This document shows, one piece after another, positions 12,690-23,833 of a stretch of 64,000 nucleotides of DNA (its first letter is position 1; the number at the start of each line of letters is the position of its first letter). The position numbers were made by a program, and so were the translations under genes. The notes beneath the pieces are model-generated. The model did no database searches, had not been told where the DNA came from, and was given only the letters and a program-made list of their open reading frames with translations. Source of the stretch: Capsicum annuum (lineage: Eukaryota > Streptophyta > Magnoliopsida > Solanales > Solanaceae); assembly GCF_002878395.1 (NCBI RefSeq), contig NC_061114.1, forward strand, positions 161,328,631 through 161,392,630, read 5' to 3'.

Positions 12690-14454
12690 TGATAGTGCCC
12701 AAGTTACACCCTCACTCTGAATGTTATATGGTCGCTGTCAAATATAGTAACCCAATAAAGGCTGGGAACGAATCCCAAGGGAAAACATAGAATCGTAGAT
12801 CTCATTTGTTGTATTTAACAGGAAAAATTAGAAAAGTAATTGGGGGGATTTGGGTAGCAATATCGAACAAGTAGCCAATATCAACTTCAGTTGTAATCAG
12901 TCATAGATAAACATTAAGATTGTGTTCCCCCTGTCTTCTTAACTCTGTAGCTTATCGTGCTTTGTTGAACCAACTCGATACCTTGTATGCATGATAAGCT
13001 ATGTACCATCTACTATCTTTTGGACGAGTAGACAGATTTCAACTTTTACCTATTGAGTCTCAAGATGTCGCCTTACTAACCCTTGTCTTGATCCCAGTTA
13101 ACTATTACCTTTTGAGTCTCTAGTTATTAGCTGACAACTAACCATCTTACTTAGATAATATCTAGTATCATGGATCGACAGCTAAACTTCAAATCTGTAA
13201 TACCCGTACTTTTCCTAGCTTGAAATTTTTCCCTAAGAATATTAGAATCTTCCTTTGAAAGATTAATCCACTTTATGAATATGGAATTTTTAAGATTTTC
13301 ACTTTTTGTCATGTGGAAAATTCAATAAGCTTTCCATTAATACCAAATTCGCCCAAATCCAACACCCAGGCAAAGAGTTAGAGTCTTTTTAGTAAAACAA
13401 TGTATTACCTGAGTTTCCAGTGCATCGCGGAGATACCTCAAATGACAATTGTCAATTTCTAGTGTTGCTCTGCGATAGTGGCACATCACGCCAAACTTCC
13501 TGATCTCAAACAAAGTGGCAATGCGATAGCTCTACGTCGCGCCACCATGCATATTCCCAATTGTCTAGTTCCAGTGACTTAATGCGATAGTGGCGCATCG
13601 CGCCAAGGATGAAAATCGAGAAATTTTCTTAGAAATTAAAGACATGTCCTAGGGTTAAAAGGGTCAATTTTCCATCATATATAAGCCTTATAACACGAGA
13701 TATGGCTATAATTCAGCAACTTATACTCAATTACTCTCAAAAACACTCAAGAACAAGCCTTAGGGTTTTCATAGAAAATTCAATTACAAGGGAATTCACC
13801 GTCAAATTTCAAGAATCTCTCTGTCAACCTTCATAGAATCACAAGCTAAGGTATGCATAGTGTTCATTCATGGACCCCTTTCGTCCATGAAGTTCAAGAA
13901 TCCTTTTTCTAAATTCTAGATTATGGTTTTCTTTATGAATTCATGATTGGATTGCTCTTGTTCATGTTGATAATTACTAATAGCATTCTAATCCATATTT
14001 GGTGATAAATTGCATGTATAATTGATTAGTAATGATGTAGATTCATGTAAACCTAGGATTAAAATCCTTGGATGATGAAATTAGAGATGAATCATGATGT
14101 TTAATTGTTGTATAATGTTGTTTACACATTCTATGTCTATTATGTGTTTTATTAAATGCCTAGATAAAGGAAACATGCCCAACTAGTATGATATCATGAA
14201 ATCCCCAATCATGTACAAGTTTATCCATATCACATGTTTCACAAAATGCTTCAATATATGAATTATGAATTGTGTTGTTGGCCATGTGTTCAAGTAAGTC
14301 ATGTTATGTCAGTTTTTTTCCATTGAGTTCTGGGGTAACTTGTACCCGACAATTTAGCTGGGTGCCTAGAGCCATGTCATGTTTTCACAATACTCTCAGT
14401 CAAGCCATGATCCATAGAACTCAGTCAGTCATGTGACTTAGGAAAACCCAGATA

Positions 14455-15310
14455 TCTCAGTAATCTCAGTAGTTCAATAATCTCAGTGATCTTAGTACTC
14501 AGTAATCTCAGTAATCTCAGTAACCTCAGTATTCCCAGTCAAACTCAGTAACTTCAGTATTCTCAATCAGTCCTCAGAACTCAGTACATTCCGTCAGTCA
14601 ATAGAACTCAGTAAGTTTAGTTTAGCTCCGCTAAACAATACCCCTAGTTTCAGTTCAGTTTAGTCAATCAGTTCAGTTCAGTTGATCAGTTCAGTGTCTT
14701 TTAGATGAGAGTAGGATTCAGCACCGAGGGAACCTAGGGATGGGAACTCACCCACTAGGTAGGACTGAGATCCCTAGAAGCAATCCCTAAGTTCCAGAAC
14801 TACATAGCCAGTGTAGGTATGAGATGTCACCCATTAAATAGGACTGACATACTCAGGGGTCACCCGTTAGCATATTTAAATGTATAGGACTGATCCCAGG
14901 GGTCACCTACTAGATTAGGACTGACTCCACAGCAGTTGTCTTTACCAGTGGCATGGTACTGACACCTTTCCAACTAGGGTTATAGTTTGGACCCCAGTTA
15001 GCTTAGTATGGGGCATGTCGGTTAGATGAATACATCCCACAGTTTCAGTTTCAAAAAGCAGGACTGTCAGATACAGTCAATTCAGCTCAGTAATATAGAT
15101 TTAGGACTGTCAGATACAGTCAATCTTTATCATTATAAATTGACTATGGGATCACCCATTAGATAGGACTGATCTCAACTATGGTTAATCAGTAGCAGCA
15201 TAATCAGATTCAGAGATCACCCGCTAGGTAGGACTAATCTCAGACTAAGTCAAACCATCTTTATTATTATTAGTATACTCATAGATCACCCACTAGATAG
15301 GACTGATCTC
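14455..15310 (+). repeat. CAGTAATCTCAGT runs and GATCACCC-TAGGACTGA repeats in S1
   Basis: From 14455 to 14560 a near-tandem run of TCAGTAATCTCAG units occurs. Between 14745 and 15310 the phrase CACCCACTAGATAGGACTGA recurs about seven times with changes (near 14750, 14830, 14860, 14910, 15155, 15215, 15285). These make up the variable middle of the LTR and have no coding value. Confidence 0.7.
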
Positions 15311-15378
15311 AGATTCAGTTACTCAGATACAGTATGGAACTCAGCTAGTTCCATCAGATTTAGGACTGTTAGATACAG

Positions 15379-15540
15379 TCACTCATGTTATCAGTTATAT
15401 CAGTTCCCAAAACTCATGTTATCAGTTATATCAGTTCACAGAACTCATGTTATCAGTAATATCTGTTCCCAGAACTCATATTATTAGTTATATCAGTTCC
15501 CAAAACTCATGTTATCAGTTATGTCAGTTATCAGAACACA
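15379..15540 (+). repeat. 31-bp minisatellite, about five copies
   Basis: The unit ACTCATGTTATCAGTTATAT followed by CAGTTCCCAGA is repeated in tandem with one to four changes per copy. It lies within S1. Confidence 0.85.
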
Positions 15541-16231
15541 TGTAATTTAGTCTTCTTCCTCAAAACTGTTAGACACACTTATTCATCTATCAGTAGCATA
15601 GTATTAGTCCTTCAGCATTCAGTAATACAATAATCATTATCAATACGATCTCAGTTGTAGTTATGTAGTCATGCATGTATTCTTACGTTCATGTTATTCA
15701 GTCAGTTATTATTGTTCATCCATCCATTTAGCCTACCTCACTTGCATACCAGTACATTTAAAGTACTAACGCATTCGCGCTATGGTGTGTTATACCATAG
15801 GTTTAGAGGCACGAGCTCCAAATCAGCAGTAGATTCCAGTTTCAGCAGTCAAAGTTAGAAGTGAGTCCTCATATTCCGAGGACATGATGATTTCATTAAT
15901 ATTTCAGTTCTCAGTTTATTTCTGTAGTTGGAGTTAGTTGGGGATTTGTCCCATCAACTTCTTATTCAGATAGTTTAGAGGCTTTCAGACAATAGCATGT
16001 CAGACAGTTATTTCAGATTTGTCTTGGTATTGTTATACCATTTTTTAGACATTATTTTATTAGATATTTATTCAGTTTGAACCTTATGGCCTTTCTTTTC
16101 ATGTTTCCACATTTACGATATTATCATTATTATTCAGGCTCAGTTACATAAATCAGTCATAGGTTAGCTTGTGGTCTTTTGGGGTTATGAGCACCGTGTA
16201 GCGTTCCGAGTACCAGATTCGGGGTGTTACA

Positions 16232-18023
16232 AAATTTCTATTGTAATTATCTTTTCCTAGTCACTACTCCCCTTTTGGAGTAAGTAGCAACAATCTAGGC
16301 GGGATCCTAATGTTTACGACCGCTAAGATAACTATTAAAGTAAAGATAATACAATGCATTCATGGGTATCGATTCAAAAAAATAATAGCACTTCCCCTAC
16401 ATCGTCAATCTGCCAGAGCTTCCACAACCTAGCTAAGGGTTTTTAGCCGCTCATGCTTGTGAAGTAATGATCAACATTCATGATTGAAATAATAAGATGA
16501 AATCACAATAATAAGAAGTAAAAACCCCAAAACCTAACTGAATTAATCAACCAAATCAATACAAGATAGTTCCAAGATCCAAATCGAATCTTAGAATCAA
16601 AATATGTTTGTAAATATCAAGAGTGTGTCACTTCTACTAAAAACACAAAATGGGTATTTATAGTCCACGAGGAAACCCACCTTAAAATCAAAGCCCACAC
16701 GAAAAGGGACAAAAAAGGGGTCGGTGGCTACAAGTGATGGCTACATATAGCCTGGCCTTAAGCGCATATACCACATGCGATAGGAGGCTGGGTGCATGTC
16801 GACATCAATATGTTCCAGAACAAAAATCTTGCAACTCTAATCTCGAGATTTTGGACTTCTAGCACTTACCTTACCCATGTATGGTTCACATGTTGACATA
16901 GGTAAGTGTCAAAAGTTATTTTCAGCTCTTTTACTCTCAAGATCTTCAATTTTGGTACTTACCTTAGTCTTATATAGACTACATGTGCTACATGTGGTCC
17001 ACATGTAGACATAGGTAAGTGTCGGGCCTTCCAGTACTTGCAACCAAGCTTCAAATCTTTAACTTTCATTATATGCTTTGGTCACGACATCTAGAAAGTG
17101 TCACGAATACCCAAAATTGGTCAATTTAATAGCCAAAACACCATTTTTTATCTCTTCACATATTTAGCATTTGAAACCTAGTTTCTTGCAAAACATACCC
17201 AAAATGCATCAAATCTAACAAAACAACCTAAGAAACTAGCATATTTTCCTTGTTTTAAGCGATAAAAGTGTTATATTTCTACAGAACATCAACATCCTCA
17301 ACTTAAAATGTTTGCATGTCCTCAGGCAATGCAACACAACACGACAAAATAAAACATGATGCCTAATTAGGAGAATCTAAGATATTCAAGGCAGTCCGTC
17401 AACACTTCAAGCTCAAATCACAACACCCCCTCCAATCTAGCTTTTCATAACCAATTGTGCATAAACATGAAGCACAACAATGTGACACAATGGGATCAAG
17501 GTATGGCATTAAATTAGCAGCATACAACCATATGTACAAATTAAACTACCCAAATACGTAGATAGCTAGCAATACGACTCATGTGCCCTCATAACAAAGA
17601 TGTCCCACTCACTCATATGAAATAATACATGTCAATGCAGGGACAGTCAAGAGACACTCACACTCAGAAGAAAAGTTCCAATCAATGTGCATCAAATACC
17701 ATAGGCTTGCCCTTATTTTCTTTACCTTAACTTTCAGATAGTCAAGTTAGGATCACTATACGACTTTTTTCGACTTGTAATGTGGGATTGGGGGGCTAGT
17801 ATGGTACATATGGACATATTAAGTGACGAAGCCTTCTTGGCACTACACTAACCTTGGGGTCTCACTTATTAGCCAGTTGTTCCCTTTATTTCCACCCTTA
17901 TTTCTTTATTTTATTTTAAAGCACATTTAGGTTGGGTGTGGTCTTTTATTCTTTCTTTCCCACTTTTTCACAATTTTACTTTTCTCTCTTTTTCTCTTCT
18001 TATGCTACCACACCTAGCCCGAC
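16232..18023 (-). other. Q: end of LTR and 3' non-coding region
   Basis: Positions 16232-17288 belong to the Q LTR. From 17289 to 18023 there are no usable frames. The block continues directly at 60811 once O1 is removed: CACACCTAGCCCGAC (18009-18023) resumes as CCAACAAAC. T-rich and A-rich patches near 17880-18000 are non-coding. Confidence 0.5.
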
Positions 18024-18586
18024 TGTCATGACCCGATCCAGAACCTGGCCATGACAGGTATCTTAAGTCTATCAAGGATCGGAGACCACCCCCATTACTG
18101 AGACAACCAAGCACCTTACACCATGTCAGAAGAATTCCAAACATTTAATAAGATAAGAGAATAAAATGCAAAAGATTCTAATATAACAATTAAACAACTA
18201 CCAACATCCACACCCAAGTCCATAGTAATTTCCAACAAAGTCTCTAACCAAAACCAAATATTATCCAGTCAGGACATGCCCCCGACCATAGCCAAAACAC
18301 AAGTATAGAGAAATAGTCAAAACATGAAGTAAACCAAAGCATGAAATGGGGACTTCTAAAGTATTGAAGCTGACCACTTCAGTCTGACTCATGATTTGAT
18401 CCTAAATCCTAATCAATGTGTAGGAGAAGTTAAAGTATGGCCAGTTTCTACATTGCATAGGGATACAGCATACGAAGATTGTTAGCGGAGTGAACGCTAG
18501 CATGTAACTTAGGGATAAGGATAAATAATGTCATCAATTCAAAAACCATGTCAAACCAATACACATGTACACATCCATGCATATCC

Positions 18587-18630
<44 letters not shown>

Positions 18631-20279
18631 GATGTTAGGATATTGAATCGGGCTTAGCATGAACTTTAAAACCTTAACCTGAGTTTATGCAGCTTTACCG
18701 TCACAAATCCACCCACAAGCTATATAGATTCAATGTTACCCCCTGAGCAGGCCCCAGTGCATGTTAGCCACACAAATTGGAGATATCATAGGTAGTCGAG
18801 GATTCCCTTATACCCTTCGCCTTCTATGATACATATGTATGTATATACACTTGGGATTTCCTTGTACCTCTCAAGTACATGGCCATAAAGACCAACCCTC
18901 ATGTCGGCAAACATGAGTTTCCAATATTAGTCCTTCGAACTTACACCTTCATGGCTAGCTAAAACCACTCTTATTATTGCCTAATTAAAACATTTAACAA
19001 ATAATCCATTTACCAAATTCCAAGATCCAATTAATAAGGCATTATTAAGTGGTATCGTCACACCGACTATAGCTTGTAAGCAATGTCACCAGCCAACACT
19101 TAGGGAATTCCTGCGTACCCTGCGGACTCCATTATTAAAATCACTTGGGGGATTCCCGTGTACCCCACAAGGTTTTCAAAAACCATCCTTAACCATTTAT
19201 CCATTTATACGATGCATTAGTTTCAAAGGAGATAAATCAAACCAAACACTTTGGGGATTCCATTGTACCCCTAATTCATTAACCTTTTCATATTAAAAGT
19301 CATAATGCAATAGTTCAAGAATATTTCAATTCTCATATTTCTCATAACTAAAAAAATAGTTTCACAATATGTGGTTAGGGTCATAACCACTTCAAAAGTC
19401 ACAAGTTTAGGAAATCACAATTCTTAGTTTGTTTACTATTCCCATGCATCAATTTGATTTCATTACCACTATTTAAATGTAACCCAAGCAATGACAAACA
19501 TGAAACATCACATAAACAATAATTATGCAAGACCCTCAACCCATGATTCCAAAATCATAACAATACCATAACAATAATACCTTAAAACGTGTGCTTTTAA
19601 CAAATTAACAATGAGAAAAGAGTAACATGCCTTAAACACCAAGAATTACAGAGAGAAATCACCCTTGAAATCCCAACTGATCACTTGATGAAACCGTAGC
19701 TTAACTTACTTGAGGGAATAGACAGAGCATTTTGGAGTGTTTGAGAAGTTACTTAGATTTGTTTTTGAATGCTAATGACATCCTAAAGGGGTTATAAGAT
19801 GTGGGTTTTAATTTAAGTGAGATGGGAAATGTCCAGAATTCCCTCAACTTAAAAGATGAAAAAGTATCGCCTTTGACTATAGGTCAACCGATGACTCATA
19901 GCCACTCCCTACGACTCGTCACCACGAGTCATAACTAAGACATCTCTGGGACCCCACCCACTGTTGTTCTTATGAGTCAATCAACCAACTCGTCTGGTGA
20001 CCCTACGACTCGTAGGATCTAAGTCATAGTCAGAGCAAAACTAAACTGGGTAAGTACTGGATACCCTACGACTTGGTTCTTACGACCCATAGCAAGTCCT
20101 TACGTATCATGGTGAGCCACTCATACTCAGAGCAGAACTTATCCATTTACTTACTGATTTGGTTATGACTTGTCCCAATGACCCATGAGGACACCCTACG
20201 ACTCGTAAGGCCCAGTCGTAACAAGGGTAGTGAGGTAAAAACTTGGAATTTTCCAAGGACAAAATTCAGGGGTGTTTCA
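18024..20279 (-). repeat. 3' LTR of O1
   Basis: It is 2.26 kb with TG/CA ends: plus-strand TGTCATGACC at 18024 and GTGTTTCA ending at 20279. It aligns along most of its length with 58756-60810, for example TTAGCGGAGTGAACGCTAGC at 18481 against 59085. U3 (19880-20230, nearest the minus-strand start) has three exact copies of CCTACGACTCGT (19908, 20002, 20195) and several weaker ones. A (TA)n run at 18592-18627 lies inside. Confidence 0.8.
18592..18627. repeat. (TA)n microsatellite
   Basis: About 17 uninterrupted TA units occur inside the O1 3' LTR. The partner LTR has only a short TATATATATA at about 59192, so the run expanded after insertion. Confidence 0.9.
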
Positions 20280-20280
20280 A

Positions 20281-20292
20281 TCTCCCCCCTTA
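20281..20292 (-). promoter_or_regulatory. Polypurine tract of O1
   Basis: On the minus strand it reads AAGGGGGGAGA directly before the 3' LTR, preceded by GGGGATGAATGATCCT. It would prime plus-strand DNA synthesis. It is one of the best-preserved parts of O1. Confidence 0.85.
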
Positions 20293-20451
20293 GGATCATT
20301 CATCCCCGAATAATGGGTCCAGGCATTCATTAGCACGATTTAACATGGATACACAACCATACTTCCCTTTAACAAAGACAGGAAACAAATATGTTAAGAA
20401 CACACATACCTTAAGCATGATTTTTTGGAATAAGGAATAGGAACAGATACT

Positions 20452-21773
20452 TGGACTTCATATCCTCCTCGACTTTCCAAGTAGCTTCCTCAAACTTTTG
20501 GTTCTGCCATAAAACCTTTACCGAAGCCACGTCCTTCGTTTGCACCAATGAACTTGTTGATCCAAGATCCTCATTAGGACCTTCGCATAGGACAGGGAAT
20601 CTAATACACTAATGCTCTCTAATGGAACAACCAATGAAGGATCGCACATGCATTTTCGTAACATGGACACATGGAATACCGAGTGAATGGAACCCATACT
20701 ACTGGGCAAATCTAAATCATATACAATATTACTAACCCTCCTCAATACCAAATACAGGCCAATATATTGAGGTATGAGCTTCTTCTTCATCCCAAATTAC
20801 ATCACTCCCTTCATGGGTGACACCTTCAAGAATACCCAATCTCTAACATTAAATTCCAATTCTTTTTGCCTCACGTTCGCATAGGACTTTTGGTGAATTT
20901 GAGCGGTCTTAAGCCTATCCCAATCACCTTTACCTTTTCTATAGCTTGGTGAACTAAATTTGGGCCAAACATCTCACCCTCACCAACTTTGAACCATCAA
21001 ATAGGAGATCTACATCTCCTACCACATAATGCCTTGAACGGAGCCATACCAATGCTAGAATGGTAACTGTTGTTATAAGCAAATTAAATAAGAGGCAAGT
21101 GGTTAACCCATATTCCACCAAAATCAATCACACAAGCTCAGAGCATATCTTTCAAAGTCTAAATAATTTTTTTTGCTTGCCTATTCGCCTGTGGGTGAAA
21201 AGCGGGACTATGGCTCACCTTAATCCCTAAACAACTTTAAAATAAGTGCCAAAAATATGATGAGAACTATGTACCATGATCTAAAATAATTGAAATGGGC
21301 GGACCATGCAACTTTACGACCTCCTGAAGGAACAACATTGCATATTCCTCAGCAAAATAATTATTCCTCACCAACAAGAAGTAAGCTGACTTGGTCTTCC
21401 TATCCACAATGACCCCGATGGAATCAAACTGGTTCTGAGATCATGGAAGATCAGTATTGAAATCCATATTTATTACTTCCCACTTCTATACCGAAAACTC
21501 AATTACTTGAAATAATCTACAGGGCCTCATATGCTTCACCTTCACTTGCTGGCATTTCATACACTTAGCCACAAAGTTGGACACATCTCACTTCATGTTA
21601 TTCTACTAATAAATATCATGATACATCTTTGTAGAACCAGGATGAACTGTATACCTTGACCTATGGGCCTTGACTAAGATCCTACTTTGTAATACATCAA
21701 CATCGGGAACACACAACCTTCCTTGGTACCTCAAGATACCATCACCACCAATCTCGAAAGCCATCACCTTCTG
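20452..21773 (-). pseudogene. pol (IN): Decayed integrase and chromodomain of O1
   Basis: Minus-strand order: zinc-binding segment with HRSRYTVHPGSTKMYHD (about 21660-21610) and KCMKCQQVK (about 21560-21530), then the catalytic core with NMDFNTDLP, SIILDHGT and FHPQANRQAKK. The third acidic residue, normally in a QAERT context, reads QAKK, so the DDE triad looks broken. A GPY/F-like segment (IPQYIGLYLVL, 20770-20735) follows. The last part has KVLWQNQKFEEATWKVEEDM (about 20530-20470), an intact-looking Tekay-type chromodomain, which in relatives directs insertion to heterochromatin. Stops and frameshifts are scattered through the core. The upstream part continues at 29421 after N1 is removed. 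Confidence 0.85.
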
Positions 21774-21778
21774 CCTAC

Positions 21779-23833
21779 TATAACGCCCCAAAAATGGGTC
21801 TCGAGATGTCATCGGTACTTAGGATCACACATGATCCCAAGCTAACCCTTCTACTAGCATAACTCATAAGCAACTGAATAAAATACCTAAATCTATACAA
21901 AATCAGCAGAAGATAACTTTTTTCTTAATTTGATCAATACAAAACTGAATTCACATGATTACAACTATGCTTTTACAACCAAACTAAAATCAAATACATT
22001 AACTCTACTGACTGTCTGTGAAGCCTCTACTAGTATTAACTGTAGGTAGCCGAGACATGACCCCCAACTATCCCAAATCAATACGACTGAATAAGAAAGT
22101 AAACAACATAAATAAATCTAACTGAAGTCCCCAAAGTAGGAGGACTCATCATCTTGCTAGCTGGAATCTACAACTATCTAAGTCTAAATATGCATACTAA
22201 AACTTGTACCTACATTATGAGATAATGTAGCACATAGAAATATATGTGGATCAGTATGTTGAGGATGTACTGAGTATATGGGGGTGAAATGCATAAGTAA
22301 AACACAATATCAATCATCATAATTTATAAAATCATGCATGCTAAATGTAAATGACTCACATAGGCTCGAGTAATCTGAAATTATAAAGTCAAAATCATGA
22401 ATAATAAAGCATATAAATCTAAATCTTGTGAGCCATTACACTTAGTTTTGAAATCTATATTCTGTTTTTATTCACAAATCATATAGGTTTAAATGAAGTC
22501 TGAAAACTTATCCTACATAGAAATCACTTTATCTCAAGACTTTAAATCAGTAAGCTATTTTGAGAGTGGGGGACATCTTTTTGGGAGGTTCTTCTAATCG
22601 ACATGTACACCATGTGAGCATCCATGATGTCCTACGACTAGCCCCATAAGGTTAGGGTTGTTCTACCCTTGTCATTGGAATAGAACAATCTCATCTCAAT
22701 GATCACAATCTCAGTCATCCATGTAGAAGTGGAAAAATTTAAATCCTACATTGGCACATAGTTCTGGCATATGAAATTGTAGTAAGGTACCCATCTCGGT
22801 GCTAAATATTACTCCCAATATCATGCTCAAAATCTCTAGAAAATCCACTTTAAAAGTAATCTAATGGTTTATAATGAAAACCAACTGTAAATCTGTAATC
22901 TGAATCTGTAAAGTGGATTTCAAATCTATTCTGAGACCAAAAGGTCAAATCTTTCTCAATAATCTGAAAGGATTCTAATCATGGGGTGCTTATAGAACAA
23001 CAATTCTTTGAATAATAATCTTTAAATAGGGTTTAATGACCCATGTATTAATCTCATGATAAAACATCTCAAAATTCATGCTTGATAACATAAATATTAA
23101 TAAATCATATTAAAATCTGAAAATTTCAGCAATGTGTATAAAAACATAAACATACTTATGTAATTCAATTTCTAAATCATTGAAAATCTCATAATCTCAT
23201 GAATAGAAATATGGGGTGCAAACCCTTTGCGGGAAAGGGGAGGGTTTACGTGAGTTTTAATGATGAAAAGTGGGCAAATAATGCCCTTTGGGGTGTTATA
23301 AATCGTGTTTGGACGGATGGGGATGGGAGAAAGGACTATACTAACCTTTGGCCTCTCTCTTTCGTGTAAATGACCATTGTGGCACGACCCCCAGAAGAGG
23401 AAATGATCGCGCCTCCCAGAAATGGGAATGAAACTCGCGTAGCGAGCTTATCGCGAGAGCTCACTGCCTCACCCAAAAAATAACATAACTTTTCACTCGG
23501 GTATCAGATTTTTACGAAATTGGTATTGTTGGAAACCTAATTCGATTATATACAATTTGGTGGGTCTTAAGATGAAAAATTCCATGTATATAAAAATTTA
23601 TAGACATTTAAAGTAGACCCTTGTAGAATCGAATAGCAAACTCTGGGCGAATCAAAGGATCTTAGCACAACTTGGCTCTAAATGATTTCTATGAACATTT
23701 TTAACCTCATGAGAATTTCACACACTAGTATAAAGATCATGAAACTTGTAACCACATGGGGATCATTTGTATTAGATCTTACATATGTAGGAACGACGGT
23801 TCATAGACTAGCCCAAAAATGTGGGGTGTTATA
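21779..23833 (-). repeat. 3' LTR of N1 (2.06 kb)
   Basis: It aligns with 27075-29420, starting TATAACGCCCCAAAAATG against TGTAGCGCCTCAAAAATG and ending GGGTGTTATA against GGGTGTTACA. Terminal TG and CA are both mutated to TA. Compared with the 5' LTR it lacks about 290 bases near 23225. A CG-containing patch (GTGGCACGACC, CGCGTAGCGAGC) lies at about 23381-23460. Confidence 0.85.

Larger units (their letters stand above)
13196..16231 (+). repeat. Solo LTR S1 (3.0 kb), T-related family
   Basis: It starts TGTAATACCC and ends GGGGTGTTACA. The flanks AAATC (13191-13195) and AAATT (16232-16236) match at four of five bases, as expected of an old 5-bp TSD. Internal landmarks are shared with the T LTR: TTTGTCCCATCAACT, AGATAGTTTAGAGGCTTTCAGAC-like wording, and many CAGTTATCAGT units. 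There is no PBS or coding sequence beside it, so it is a solo LTR. The TATATAAG at about 13678-13685 is a plausible TATA region. CG-containing repeats lie at 13420-13604. Confidence 0.75.
12690..17288 (-). repeat. 3' LTR of outer element Q, interrupted by S1
   Basis: The parts are 12690-13195 and 16232-17288, about 1.56 kb together. On the minus strand the LTR begins TGTTCTGTAG at 17288 and ends CACTATCA at 12690, so it has TG...CA ends. Wording such as GGAACGAATCCCAAGGG (12766-12782) is familiar from LTRs of Athila/Tat-like Ty3 elements. The adjoining minus-strand sequence TTTTAAGTTGAGGATGTTGA (17289-17308) looks like a decayed polypurine tract of the TTTGGGGGTGTTGA type, which sets the orientation. 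The matching 5' LTR is outside the window. Confidence 0.5.

Noticed and set aside
18448..18660. 70-residue ORF with an Ile-Tyr repeat
   Set aside because: The repeat is the translated (TA)n microsatellite within an LTR.
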